This document shows, in pieces, positions 27,779-37,046 of a stretch of DNA of 64,000 nt; position 1 is the stretch's first letter; every line of letters begins with the position of its first letter. The DNA lies in contig NZ_RAQH01000005.1 of the NCBI RefSeq assembly GCF_003610695.1, forward strand, positions 177,600-241,599, given 5' to 3'. The translations under genes and the position numbers were made by a program. Source of the stretch: Epilithonimonas arachidiradicis (GTDB lineage: Bacteria; Bacteroidota; Bacteroidia; Flavobacteriales; Weeksellaceae). The notes below the pieces were generated by a model. It saw only the letters and a program-made list of their open reading frames with translations, was not told where the DNA came from and made no database searches.

Positions 27779-28591
27779 TTACGCAATAAATAAAGATGCA
27801 ATAGTCTGCGCATCACTGCCGCTCATTGGTTCATCATAAGATGCAGAACCTGCCTCAGCACCAAAAGCAGTAGCTGTATTGAAGCCAGCCTGATTGGTAT
27901 TTTGTTCCCCGGCATAGACTGGATTGGTAGCAGAGGGCATATTGCCACCATTAGCCAATTCTATCCAACCTTTATTCGCTCTCATTCTTCTGACCTGAGA
28001 AGCGTGTCTTGCCTCCACAGAGTGGATTTGCAAAGCGGCGGTCAACACATCTTTGTTCGACATCACATTTCCAGCCTGGCCTTTGTAAGCTCTCACTCCC
28101 GTATCTTCGAAAGCCTGAGCCAAAATCAAAAACTGGTTGTAATCTGTAAACGGCGAGAAATTGCCTTTAGCTGTAAAATCAAAAGTTGGTTTGGCACCAG
28201 GAGTTTGCCCTAAGGATGTTAAAGCCGTTTTCAAAAATGCAACGTGAGCCGTCTCGTGTTTTGAGATCTGCATAAAAACAGTTCTGTCGACATTTGGGAT
28301 TAGCCCCGAAGTTCCCAATCCCATTCTGTAGTACTCGTCCTCAAGATATTCCAAAATCAAGGCCAGTTGCAAAGCATCTGTTAATGTACTTTTGAAAGCC
28401 ATAGAATTTTCAGCTTTTGTGGTTTCGCCTTTTACAGGTGTTGTCATTAAGGTGCCTAACCCCAAAGGAATTGCAGCCACTGCCGCTTTTTTCCCAAAGT
28501 TAGTAATATTAGTAATTGTATCTAATCTTGAAGCTTCTGTAGTAAAGAATTTGTCATCAGAAAGCTTATCTAGTATTTTAAGAATGTTCAT
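27779..28591 (-). CDS. Ferritin-like domain protein (second of a pair)
   Basis: The 270-residue product has a four-helix Ferritin_2-type core with paired metal-ligand-type residues: ALILEYLEDEYYRMG, MQISKHETAHVAFLKTAL, AQAFEDTGVRAYKGQ and QIHSVEARHASQVRRMR. The N-terminus (about 1-60) has a hydrophobic stretch AAVAAIPLGLGTLMTTP that may be an export signal preceded by a long leader, so it is probably periplasmic. The C-terminal 50 residues (GNMPSATNPVYAGEQ) are extended and low in complexity. It follows the other ferritin-like gene by 27 nt. Iron storage or oxidative protection is the family-level guess. Confidence 0.85.
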   Translation of the reverse strand: MNILKILDKLSDDKFFTTEASRLDTITNITNFGKKAAVAAIPLGLGTLMTTPVKGETTKAENSMAFKSTLTDALQLALILEYLEDEYYRMGLGTSGLIPNVDRTVFMQISKHETAHVAFLKTALTSLGQTPGAKPTFDFTAKGNFSPFTDYNQFLILAQAFEDTGVRAYKGQAGNVMSNKDVLTAALQIHSVEARHASQVRRMRANKGWIELANGGNMPSATNPVYAGEQNTNQAGFNTATAFGAEAGSASYDEPMSGSDAQTIASLFIA

Positions 28592-28618
28592 AATAATTGA
28601 ATTTAAAAGATGAATAAA

Positions 28619-29335
28619 TTAACCGATGTTTCTTTCTTTCCAGGTAAATGGTGTTTTGATGAATCCGCCCGCAGCCATCACAATATCTTTTGGTTCTTTT
28701 GCCAAATCCAATCCGTTAGCATCGATTACATCGTCTCCTGAGAAATCTGCAGAACCAGGATTAATCAGGTTTCTGATGGCCGAAGCGTGTCTTGCTTCCA
28801 CAGAAACAATTTTACCTGCAATCACAAGATAATCTGCATTGGTAATATATTTGCCGGCACCATTATAAGCCGCTACACCTGTATCTTCTAAAGCTTTTGC
28901 TGTTGCCAACACCGAATTTCTATCACTAAAGTTGACGTTCGGATATTGGAATTCCAGAGTTGGAAGTATACTGTTCGGAGCAGCACCACCAATTGCCGCT
29001 TTGAAAAAATCTCTGTGAATTACCTCATGATGGTATAAATCTGTGAAAAGTTCCTTTTCTACACTGGATATCCCTGAGTAAAAATTATTTACCACCTTGG
29101 TATAAAAATCTGCTTCCAGCTGTTCCAAAGCATAAGCATAATTAAGAACTCCGACATCGCCTTTTCCAAGGTCGAAAACATTACCGTTGTTTCCACCAAT
29201 GATCATATCATCATCGTTACAACCTACAAGCGTAAGTCCAGCAATAGCTAATCCTACACCACTTAATTTTAAAAAGTTTCTTCTTCCTGTATCTAGGGTT
29301 GCTCCCTGATTGGATACATTAATCGTTTTTCTCAT
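28619..29335 (-). CDS. Ferritin-like domain lipoprotein with Tat-like leader
   Basis: In this 238-residue product the leader contains TGRRNFLKLSGVGLAIAGLT (twin arginine) and then LVGC, a lipoprotein cleavage site at about residue 39. The mature part is a ferritin-like four-helix bundle with ALEQLEADFYTKVV, LYHHEVIHRDFFKAA, AKALEDTGVAAYNG and IVSVEARHASAIRNL. The Glu/His spacing is the same as in the neighbour, so the two are paralogues and probably partners. It is likely exported folded and anchored to a membrane. It lies in an operon with the other ferritin-like gene. Confidence 0.88.
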   Translation of the reverse strand: MRKTINVSNQGATLDTGRRNFLKLSGVGLAIAGLTLVGCNDDDMIIGGNNGNVFDLGKGDVGVLNYAYALEQLEADFYTKVVNNFYSGISSVEKELFTDLYHHEVIHRDFFKAAIGGAAPNSILPTLEFQYPNVNFSDRNSVLATAKALEDTGVAAYNGAGKYITNADYLVIAGKIVSVEARHASAIRNLINPGSADFSGDDVIDANGLDLAKEPKDIVMAAGGFIKTPFTWKERNIG

Positions 29336-29413
29336 AATATTATTTTTTAGTATTTGGTATCTATTAAGAAATCAGAAAAGGCAGCATAAATATTACGCCG
29401 CCTTATCAACTAC

Positions 29414-29983
29414 TTACGGCATCAAAACCGTATCAATCACATGGATCACACCATTGGACTGGTTAACATCAGCAATAGTCACTTTCGCGTCCATACCTTT
29501 AGCATCCCGCACATAGAGATCTTTACCTTTTGTCCAAAAAGTAACATCCTGTCCTTCTACTGTTTTCATCATTGCTTTTCCGTTACCTGCTTTTACAGCA
29601 GCCCAGATTTGTTTCGCATTGTATTTTCCTGACAGTACGTGATAAGTCAGGATTTTTTTTAACATCGTTTTATTTTCGGGCTTGACCAGATTTTCAACCG
29701 TTCCTTTTGGTAATTTTGCGAACGCTTCATCTGTTGGTGCCAAAACCGTAAATGGTCCTTTGCCTTCCAATGTTTCTGCCAAACCCGCTGCTTTTACAGC
29801 AGCTACCAAAGTCTTGTGGTCTTTAGAATTCATTGCGTTTTCTATAATGTTTTTGGAAGGATACATTGCTGCTCCGCCCACCATTACTGTTTTTTCCTTC
29901 ATTGTCTGTGCAGTAAGATTTCCACTAAAGGCGAATGATAAAGCCATCATTCCCAGCACTGCGATTTTTGATTGTTTGTTCAT
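29414..29983 (-). CDS. Secreted fasciclin-domain protein
   Basis: The 189-residue product has a signal peptide of about 25 residues (LGMMALSFAFSGNLTAQ), a short linker, and one FAS1 domain: NIIENAMNSKDHKTLVAAVK, GPFTVLAPTDEAFAKLP (FAS1 motif H1), LTYHVLSGKY, and VIHVIDTVLMP (motif H2). FAS1 proteins mediate adhesion or protein contact outside the cytosol. It stands first in a minus-strand cluster with two ferritin-like genes and faces the sigma/anti-sigma genes, a grouping that suggests membership in the sigma factor's regulon. Confidence 0.92.
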   Translation of the reverse strand: MNKQSKIAVLGMMALSFAFSGNLTAQTMKEKTVMVGGAAMYPSKNIIENAMNSKDHKTLVAAVKAAGLAETLEGKGPFTVLAPTDEAFAKLPKGTVENLVKPENKTMLKKILTYHVLSGKYNAKQIWAAVKAGNGKAMMKTVEGQDVTFWTKGKDLYVRDAKGMDAKVTIADVNQSNGVIHVIDTVLMP

Positions 29984-30226
29984 TTTAGTTTATTTTTTGA
30001 TTAATATTATTCACTGATAAAATGATTTACGACAGCGATGATCTTTTGGATTTAAAAATTTTCATATTTTATTTTAAATCATTGTTAATCAGTCAATTAT
30101 TTTTAAATCAATTCAAAACACATTCATATTTTCTTTAAAAAATTTTGAATAGATATAGATTATAATTAATGATTTAAAAATATTTTCACATTTTATTTAT
30201 GTTGGCTTTTATTTTGTTACATTTGA

Positions 30227-30793
30227 ATTACTAAATCGTCATTTATCAAAACAAACTATTCGGAAGAGCAACTTCTCGTCTTACTAAGAGAGAAAAACGA
30301 AAATGGTTTTCATCATTTGTATGATCACTATTCGGGTGCTTTGTATGGTGTTATCCTCCGGATCGTCTGCTCTAAAGAATATACTGAAGATGTCATCCAG
30401 GAAGTTTTTGTGAAAATTTGGAATTCGATTCATCAATATGATGCTTCGAAAGGTCGTTTTTATACCTGGATGATCAATATCGCCCGAAATACAGCAATTG
30501 ATTATCTGAAGTCTAAAGGATTTCAGAATGAACTCAAAAACCAACCTCTGCCGGATTTCGTATATAACACTGCAGAACTTTCAACAACTAATGAAGAATC
30601 TGATTTTATCGGAATTAAAAATGTGTTGGAAACTCTTGAAACAGATAAGCAGGAATTGATTAATTTAGCCTATTATCAAGGATTCACTCAAAACGAAATA
30701 TCTGAAAAGCTAAAAATACCTCTCGGCACTGTAAAAACCAAAATGAGGAACGCACTGATGAAATTAAAGGACTTGCTAAAAGATTATCAATAA
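30227..30793 (+). CDS. ECF-type RNA polymerase sigma factor (start codon unclear)
   Basis: Region 2 is clear (LYDHYSGALYGVILRIV, YTEDVIQEVFVKIWNSIHQY, TWMINIARNTAIDYLKS) and so is region 4 (LINLAYYQGFTQNEISEKLK, IPLGTVKTKMRNALMKLK). The coding pattern clearly extends upstream of the first ordinary start codon (TTG 30317) through YSEEQLLVLLREKNENGFHH, which belongs to the first helix of region 2. In that extension there is no ATG, GTG or TTG; the frame opens after a TGA at 30224. I give the whole open frame, with ATT 30227 or ATC 30245 as possible starts. The anti-sigma gene follows after one base. It is cytosolic and directs RNA polymerase to envelope-related promoters. Confidence 0.82.
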   Translation: MTKSSFIKTNYSEEQLLVLLREKNENGFHHLYDHYSGALYGVILRIVCSKEYTEDVIQEVFVKIWNSIHQYDASKGRFYTWMINIARNTAIDYLKSKGFQNELKNQPLPDFVYNTAELSTTNEESDFIGIKNVLETLETDKQELINLAYYQGFTQNEISEKLKIPLGTVKTKMRNALMKLKDLLKDYQ

Positions 30794-30794
30794 A

Positions 30795-31604
30795 TTGAAC
30801 ACTAAAGAATACATATCATCCGGAATTATAGAATCTTATATTCTAGGTTTTGCTTCTACCGAGGAAGCAGGTATTTTGGAGTGTGTGATGAAGAACAATG
30901 CTGAAGTAAAAGCGGCTTTCGAAGAAGCACAAAAAACATTGGAAGATCTTGCAACCGCTCAGGCTGTAAAACCTCCTGATGATTTGAAATCGAAGATTTG
31001 GAACAAAATTCAACAAGAACAAACTATTGAATCCAATCTTTCCGGAATCCCAACAGATATCAATGAGGTCAGAAATGAGCCAGACCGTAAAATCAGAAAT
31101 ATCAACAGCTGGAAGATTATCACTATCGCAGCATCGCTTCTATTACTTTTCAGTTTGGCAGCTAATGTTTTCTGGATAAATATTCAGTCCAAAAATGAAC
31201 AACAGATCGCTGAACTCCAATCCCAGAAAGAATCTCAGAATCTGGCGATGAAGGATCTGGAGCAGAGATTAGATATTTCTTCCAACCCTAATATGATCAA
31301 AATTGTATTGGCTGGCGTTGAAAAACACCCTGAATCCAAGGCTATTGTCTATTGGGACAAAACGTCTAAAGATGTTTATCTCAGCGCAAATAGCCTACCG
31401 AAAACAAAAGACGGTACACAGTATCAGCTTTGGGCCATTGTAGATGGAAAACCTGTAAGTGCGGGACTATATTCTGAAGATAAAGACAGCAAAATTGCAC
31501 TATCCAATATTCCGAATGCTCAGGCGTTTGCCATAACGCTTGAAAAGGAAGGCGGAAGTGCTGTTCCTACAATGGAAAATATGCTTGTGATTGGAAATAT
31601 ATGA
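30795..31604 (+). CDS. Anti-sigma factor (RskA-like)
   Basis: The TTG start lies one base behind the sigma stop codon. In the 269-residue product residues about 1-70 form a cytosolic helical anti-sigma domain without the zinc-binding HxxxCxxC motif (ESYILGFASTEEAGILECV). One membrane helix follows at about 105-128 (IITIAASLLLLFSLAANVFW), then a periplasmic coiled coil (QIAELQSQKESQNLAMKDL) and an RskA-type beta domain (AIVYWDKTSKDVYLSANSL, YQLWAIVDGKPVSAGLY). It should hold the sigma factor at the membrane until an envelope signal releases it. Confidence 0.9.
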   Translation: MNTKEYISSGIIESYILGFASTEEAGILECVMKNNAEVKAAFEEAQKTLEDLATAQAVKPPDDLKSKIWNKIQQEQTIESNLSGIPTDINEVRNEPDRKIRNINSWKIITIAASLLLLFSLAANVFWINIQSKNEQQIAELQSQKESQNLAMKDLEQRLDISSNPNMIKIVLAGVEKHPESKAIVYWDKTSKDVYLSANSLPKTKDGTQYQLWAIVDGKPVSAGLYSEDKDSKIALSNIPNAQAFAITLEKEGGSAVPTMENMLVIGNI

Positions 31605-31660
31605 TACTCCTTCTTTCAAGATATAAATGAGATCATTACCAAGCACACTTTTGAAGGACA

Positions 31661-34600
31661 TTACTTTTTAATGATTTTAAAGGCTTTCTCAGAATTTTCA
31701 ACTTTTAGCATATAAACACCAGAAGGTAATTTTGAAATATTAATGCTACCATTATTAAAATAGCCTTGCTGAACAATACCTCCGCCAGTATTATAGATTA
31801 CAAATGCGGGATCTACCCAGTCATTATTTTTTGAAACAATGTGAAGAACATCTTTGACGGGATTTGGATGAATTCGAATATCATCATTATTATAATCCTT
31901 AATGGTAATAACGGAACTTAGGGTTGTTCCATCTGGGTTAACTGTATATGGTAAATCTCCCATATATCTCTCAGTATCCCTTGAGCACCTTACTCCCATA
32001 GCTGCCTGCGGATAAAAGCCAGTACCAGATGCAAGTTTACCTCCATAGCCAGATACGCTGCTAAGGTTAAGCCCAATGGCATAGCCGGTATAGAAATCTG
32101 CAGGAGAACTAGTCCATAGTCCTGTTTGGTACTTGTAATTATCGGTATCAGGCGATCCGCTTCTGATATTTTTCCAATCATTCCCACCAAGAATTCCCCG
32201 TATGCCGGTTGCCGGAATGTTTCCTATATTATATTTGGAATCGGGGAAATTGAATACCCAACCGGACCTACTGCCAGGCGTTGCACTTTCTGAGGTAATT
32301 GAAAGTGTGAAACCCGGATATTGTCTGACATTTACAGCATTGTTAATTGCCGCCGCTGTTAAATCTGCAACTGTACTTTGAACCACACCGTAATTTGCAA
32401 AACTGCCGGTGGTGTTATATCCATTATAAAACCACGGAGATGATCCCTTCGCATAAGTGCCGTTGTTACCTGCAGCAAATAAATTGGCGTTCGCAGTATC
32501 GGGAACTCTCCATCCTGCCGGGCAAGGATCATAAACTGATTTTTCTGTAGCATGTCCCCATCTGTCTTGAGCAAGTCCGTTTTCATCAGAGATCCAATCT
32601 TTTACTTGTAAAGATTTTGCGAGTAATGTTCCTGCATCTTCTATTGCTAATTCCTGCCCCGTTTTAGATCTGAAAAAGAAATACAGCGGATTCTCAGTAG
32701 CATATTTTATTATTTTTCTGATTTTTTCATTTTTAGGATCAGAAGCTGCAATGCCTGCAGATGATCTGTAAACATTCCATTCTCTGGAGTATCCGGAAGC
32801 ATTGTCTGTTGAAGAGAAGATTTCATCCGTGATAGGATTTGATATTCCTAAAACAACATTTCCGTTAGCGTCCACACCTGTCTGCTTGTAAACACTATAT
32901 GTGGCGGCAACTTGAACACTATTAGCGTGGGCGGCAATATATTGAGTTCCGCCTGGATTATGGAATGTTGGCAAGGGATCTTTTCTTCCCCATTGATAAT
33001 GAAGTCCGCCAGACTGTTGAACTTGCGTTTTGGATCGTAATTCAGTGGCTAAATCAGGTCTGATCAATGATGATGGCAAAGCCTGCAATGCGCCAAGATT
33101 TCTGTCCATAAAAGTGGTGGTCATAGCTGTACCACCTTTAGCAGGAAAAATTATTTGACCATTTGTTGTAGGAATGATGCCACCATTCTGAATCGATTCG
33201 GTTGTATAAGTTATTTGATTTTCCTCAGACAATGGGTTCGTAACCGGTGCCCAGATGTGCCAGCTCCATAGTATTTTATCAGGATTGGATGTCCCCCAAA
33301 CGCCATTATTACCTTTATGAAAAGCAATGACTGCATTGCCTTTTTTCTTCGCAGCTATCGTAACTTTCATTTGTTGATCCGGATACGTACCGACAATTTG
33401 AATTTTTCTAATCAAATCCGGGTTATCGGTCCATACTACACTCCCAGTATTGATATTACCAGACGGAAGTTGTTTATTATCGGAGAGGTAAAGCTTGTGC
33501 ATTGCGTAAGCTTTTTTAAGACTTATCAACAGCTCTTTGTCTTGCGAAACCGGATCACTAACTTCACCGGTCATTACTACAAAACTATTGGGTTCTTTTA
33601 TCCAGGCTTTATAATCGGTGTTATCACTATCGGTTGATAAGATATATTCCGTATTATAAAATGCTGGTAATAATGCCAGGTTCGGATCTTTCATACATCT
33701 TACCGCTCCCAAAGCATTTGTTTTAAAGGTTTGATTAACATAGATCCCATTCCAGCCAGTAGTAGAGACATCTGCTCTTTGAGGATCACTCCGGATAATC
33801 GTTCCTCTATTACCGCCAATACCATAAGTGCCAATCAGTAAAAAAGCATCAGATGCCGGATCCTGGTAAACAACCGATGTAGGTGTACCAACATTTGATT
33901 GATAATAAATATAGTTTCCGCTAGTTGGCATCAATCCTATCTTTCTGTTATCGGTTCCGTTAAAATCTATCCCTCTGCCAGGATAGACTTTGACTCCTAT
34001 CAATGCTTCATTAATTGAGTTCGGTAATATTTGACTATAGGCAGTATTTGTATCATCATTAAAACCACTGTTTTTTCTTCCTAAAGGATTAAGATTATTA
34101 TTAACGGTATTCCTTCCGTAGTGAGAAGAAATCCGCCATCCATTGGGGCAAGGATCAAACTCTGATTTGAGTTCATAGGATTTACTATCTGTTGCAACAG
34201 TCGTATTCCCACTGGATGCATTACTGTGCAGCCCTTTTCTGTTATCGCTCCATAAATCCCAGGTTTCTATCAGATCAGGACTAGAATTACTGACTCTGTA
34301 TTCCTGGCTTGAAAACCAAGTGCCATCGTTAGTAGCATGGCTGATAATGTCGATAGGATTATTAATGGAATATCTTATATTTCCATTGATATTATTGGTA
34401 CCGGTATCTATACCTCTTTGCTTTACAGATATTGGCGCAGATTGCAGAGTTGCATAAGCATGTCTTCTGCTTCCCACATCGCCTGTGATTTCATAAAATG
34501 TTCCATCCTTATATTGCAGTGGAGGAACCGGATCCTTTCTGCCCCACTGGTACATTAAACCTCCCGATTTGTTCCAATTATGACCAAGAAAGTGAGCGTT

Positions 34601-35269
34601 GGTTGCGCCAAGATTACGATCCATATATTTAGGAGTGAATGCCTGATTCTGAACATTGGTTTCAAAACCTTGCCCATAAAGAGCACCGTCCTCAGGATTA
34701 TCTGTAACCCAAATATGCCAGGTCCAGTAGATTACATTATTAACCTTAAAAGCTATACTTGCATTACCTTCACCTTTTGTTTTATCAATTAAAACTTTAA
34801 TTTTAGCATCCTCGCCCGTTCCGACGATGGAAGCTGAAGTTACTAATCCATTGACATCTTCCCAATATACAGTTGCAGTCTGCTGCCCATTTTCACTGAT
34901 TGGTGTGAACGAACCAGTATCATTTTGCATATATCTGCCCTTTTTCCACATTTGATACGCTTTTGCAACAGGTATATACAACCCATCGGTCCTCGTGCCA
35001 TCCGGCAGGACTCCATCTTTGTAAAAAATATAGCTATTAGGAGCACGTGTATAATCACCTTCTGCTTTCTGCGTATTATGATTTACATGATATGTGATTT
35101 GCTTTTTTTGATCGGAATTAAGTTCGGTACTGTAAAACCCAATATCAGATGCAAAAAAAGATGTTATCAAACCTGAATCTACAATAGCAACTCTATGCTG
35201 AAGATCAGGCTTTTGTCCGTAAAAAAATACAGTACAAAAAAACATAAATAAGTTGTATATTTTAAACAT
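31661..35269 (-). CDS. Large secreted T9SS protein with an internal duplication
   Basis: The 1202-residue product has a signal peptide of about 18 residues (FMFFCTVFFYGQ). Two long homologous halves (about 85-545 and 555-1120) each read in the same order: helix with AKAYQMWK or KKAYAMHK, a beta part ending TWHIWVTD or SWHIWAPV, YMDRNLGA or FMDRNLGA, QWGRKDP, and DPCPNGWRIS or DPCPAGWRVP, ending with GAVRCM or GVRCSRD. The QWGRKDP/DPCPxGWR pattern is that of the fibrobacter major-paralogous (FISUMP-like) surface domain. A type IX tail closes the protein (HPNPVKDVLHIVS). The role is unknown; surface display is expected. Confidence 0.85.
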   Translation of the reverse strand: MFKIYNLFMFFCTVFFYGQKPDLQHRVAIVDSGLITSFFASDIGFYSTELNSDQKKQITYHVNHNTQKAEGDYTRAPNSYIFYKDGVLPDGTRTDGLYIPVAKAYQMWKKGRYMQNDTGSFTPISENGQQTATVYWEDVNGLVTSASIVGTGEDAKIKVLIDKTKGEGNASIAFKVNNVIYWTWHIWVTDNPEDGALYGQGFETNVQNQAFTPKYMDRNLGATNAHFLGHNWNKSGGLMYQWGRKDPVPPLQYKDGTFYEITGDVGSRRHAYATLQSAPISVKQRGIDTGTNNINGNIRYSINNPIDIISHATNDGTWFSSQEYRVSNSSPDLIETWDLWSDNRKGLHSNASSGNTTVATDSKSYELKSEFDPCPNGWRISSHYGRNTVNNNLNPLGRKNSGFNDDTNTAYSQILPNSINEALIGVKVYPGRGIDFNGTDNRKIGLMPTSGNYIYYQSNVGTPTSVVYQDPASDAFLLIGTYGIGGNRGTIIRSDPQRADVSTTGWNGIYVNQTFKTNALGAVRCMKDPNLALLPAFYNTEYILSTDSDNTDYKAWIKEPNSFVVMTGEVSDPVSQDKELLISLKKAYAMHKLYLSDNKQLPSGNINTGSVVWTDNPDLIRKIQIVGTYPDQQMKVTIAAKKKGNAVIAFHKGNNGVWGTSNPDKILWSWHIWAPVTNPLSEENQITYTTESIQNGGIIPTTNGQIIFPAKGGTAMTTTFMDRNLGALQALPSSLIRPDLATELRSKTQVQQSGGLHYQWGRKDPLPTFHNPGGTQYIAAHANSVQVAATYSVYKQTGVDANGNVVLGISNPITDEIFSSTDNASGYSREWNVYRSSAGIAASDPKNEKIRKIIKYATENPLYFFFRSKTGQELAIEDAGTLLAKSLQVKDWISDENGLAQDRWGHATEKSVYDPCPAGWRVPDTANANLFAAGNNGTYAKGSSPWFYNGYNTTGSFANYGVVQSTVADLTAAAINNAVNVRQYPGFTLSITSESATPGSRSGWVFNFPDSKYNIGNIPATGIRGILGGNDWKNIRSGSPDTDNYKYQTGLWTSSPADFYTGYAIGLNLSSVSGYGGKLASGTGFYPQAAMGVRCSRDTERYMGDLPYTVNPDGTTLSSVITIKDYNNDDIRIHPNPVKDVLHIVSKNNDWVDPAFVIYNTGGGIVQQGYFNNGSINISKLPSGVYMLKVENSEKAFKIIKK

Positions 35270-35472
35270 AGCTGAATATTTTATTATTCATATTACAAAA
35301 TATGTGCAAATAATTTTAAATTAATTAATTATGAATAACAATATCATAATTAATTCTGACCATAAATAATAGTATGGAAAATTAATCTGCATCTTTCGAT
35401 CGATCTTAATCCAATTAAAAGGTCGAGGCATATTTATTGCAACATACCTCGCTCACCAAACAATTTTTTATT

Positions 35473-35922
35473 ATGAATAACGAAAAAACAGTATCAGCTC
35501 TAAACGATTTGCTGAACATTACAAACGACAGAATTCAAGGTTTCTCTAAAGTTGAAGATAAGGTATGGGAGACCCATCCTACTTTAAGAAATGATTATGA
35601 TCAAATGGTATCAAGATCGCAGGACATGAAAAACGATCTCATCAGACTCATTACTGAACGCGGTGGTCAGCCGGACAATACAGGAAGCACAGCGGGTGCG
35701 ATACACCGTGCCTGGATTGATGTTAAAAACGAATTGTCTTTTGATAATGACGAGGCAACACTTGAAAATGTAGTATTTGGAGAAAATGCTGCAATTAAAG
35801 CCTATCAAAATGCATTAGACAGTGGAGATCTCTGTCCTGAAAGCTCTCAGGTTGTGTTAGACCACCTGCATCATCTAAAAGCTTCACATTCTAAATTTGA
35901 ACATCTTGAAAATCGCAGTTGA
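35473..35922 (+). CDS. PA2169-family four-helix-bundle protein (DUF2383)
   Basis: The ATG at 35473 gives 149 residues; the frame upstream of it has no fitting start. The sequence consists of long amphipathic helices (SALNDLLNITNDRIQGFSKV, NDYDQMVSRSQDMKNDLIRL, GENAAIKAYQNALDSG, VLDHLHHLKASHSKFEHL) with the GGxPxNxGSxAGAIHRAW turn typical of the family. The fold is ferritin-like. Such proteins are often induced in stationary phase or stress; no activity is established. It is a single gene with a strong terminator. Confidence 0.9.
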   Translation: MNNEKTVSALNDLLNITNDRIQGFSKVEDKVWETHPTLRNDYDQMVSRSQDMKNDLIRLITERGGQPDNTGSTAGAIHRAWIDVKNELSFDNDEATLENVVFGENAAIKAYQNALDSGDLCPESSQVVLDHLHHLKASHSKFEHLENRS

Positions 35923-35930
35923 TTGATGTT

Positions 35931-35964
35931 AAAAAAGAGAGTCAAAATTGACTCTCTTTTTTTT
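35931..35964 (+). terminator. Strong terminator after the PA2169-type gene
   Basis: AAAAAAGAGAGTCAA and TTGACTCTCTTTTTT are exact reverse complements around a very short loop, with extra T residues behind. Confidence 0.92.
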
Positions 35965-36063
35965 GAATTCAGTAAGAATATAATTCATAATATTAAACAG
36001 AGAATCACTAAAAACAATTTATGAAAAACATAGGTTATCGAACCTATAACAAGAATATTAACA

Positions 36064-36234
36064 TCACAAAAAAAGCTGAACTTCCCGGTTATCAAACAAA
36101 ATCACACGAAACCTTTCGTCTGCAAGCATCTTAAAGAATGAAACTTCCAATATCGCCATTTGGGTATCCAGCCCATTGACCAGTACAATGGTACCCTTAT
36201 TTTCTGTGCCGTATATTTCATAGTATATGAATTT
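36064..36234 (-). pseudogene. Alpha/beta-hydrolase N-terminal scrap
   Basis: The minus strand reads YYEIYGTENKGTIVLVNGLD, then TQMAILEVSFFKMLADERFR, VILFDNREV and a TGA. This is the first quarter of an alpha/beta hydrolase: beta strands 3 and 4 with the LxNG oxyanion loop and the FDNR turn. The catalytic Ser, Asp and His regions do not follow, and no start codon is seen (a TAA lies just upstream). It sits at the distal end of the MarR operon behind the frameshifted DUF1330 gene, so it is probably the last, mostly deleted, member of that operon. Confidence 0.75.
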
Positions 36235-36260
36235 TTAGTTTAATATAGCCCATCAATTAT

Positions 36261-36685
36261 TTAAAGTGATGTCATTTCTAATGGCAAAATTCTGGAATCC
36301 AAGATGGCAGCGGCACGATGTTGCGTAATTTTCATATAATCCGCGTTCTTCTCGAAAGCGAAAAAGTCTGATACACTTCTTTGTCTGACCAACATGCAGA
36401 TATCCCACTGCTCATTTTCCGGACCTATCAGAAAACGGTCTCTCTTTCCGATAAAATGTATTTCTCCTCCATTCTGCGCCAAAAATGGTTTGGCAAAGTG
36501 TACATATTCATAAAGGCATCAGATCCGGAAATTGATGTTTCCGGTGCTATATCGTGAAAATCGGAATAATCGGCAAATTCTTTTAGCCGGATCAGATTCA
36601 GATTTACAATCGGCCCTTCAATTTTTTTTAAAACCAGATCTCGCCCAGTCTCATAAGTAGGGTATAAATAAGTTTTCTCTGACAT
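36261..36685 (-). pseudogene. DUF1330 protein gene with a frameshift
   Basis: Two overlapping minus-strand frames make one DUF1330 protein. The first (ATG 36685) covers the N-terminal strand and helix (VNLNLIRLKEFADYSDFHDI, SGSDAFMNMY). The second continues AKPFLAQNGGEIHFIGKRDR, then WDICMLVRQRSVSDFFAF and ITQHRAAAILDSRILPLE. The switch lies at about 36498-36503, where ACTTTGCCAAACC lacks one base relative to the expected reading. DUF1330 proteins are small ferredoxin-like-fold dimers of unknown activity. As written the gene is dead; a single-base sequencing error is the alternative. Confidence 0.82.
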
Positions 36686-36686
36686 A

Positions 36687-37037
36687 TCAGTATAAAATTA
36701 CTGTTTTGCTTAACTCTTTTTTCAAATCATTTCCGGTCTTCAATATCTGCTTTTTATAGTCGATCATCTTATTCTCTTCGAATGGAATAACTATGGCATT
36801 TTCAAACACAAAATTGTCCTTTCCCAATCGGTTCCAATCTTCCTGTAAAATCTTATTATCAAATTGCCCGCTTCCTAAAACGAATTTTATTTTATTTGAA
36901 AGAGCAGTTAAATGCATGCTTTCAGCAATATATATTTTATTTTCTGCTTTATTGAGAATCGTCAAGACTCCCATCAAAGGCTTATTTTCTAAGAACTGCG
37001 CTCTTAATTGTTTTTTATAATTTTTGTCCATATGCAT
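36687..37037 (-). CDS. GIY-YIG-like small protein
   Basis: The 116-residue product (ATG 37037; a second ATG two codons later is equally possible) matches the GIY-YIG nuclease fold in outline: MGVLTILNKAENKIYIAES replaces the canonical G-[IL]-Y ... Y-I-G pair, followed by KFVLGSGQFDNKILQEDWNR and DNFVFENAIVIPFEE. The two catalytic tyrosine/arginine positions look altered, so it may not cut DNA. Stand-alone proteins of this type next to MarR and DUF1330 genes are seen in flavobacteria (from memory, not checked). It lies second in the MarR operon. Confidence 0.72.
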   Translation of the reverse strand: MHMDKNYKKQLRAQFLENKPLMGVLTILNKAENKIYIAESMHLTALSNKIKFVLGSGQFDNKILQEDWNRLGKDNFVFENAIVIPFEENKMIDYKKQILKTGNDLKKELSKTVILY

Positions 37038-37046
37038 GTTTTTAAA

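Noticed and set aside
36030..36047. Hairpin ATAGGTT-ATCG-AACCTAT as a terminator
   Set aside because: The stem is short and no T-run follows on either strand.
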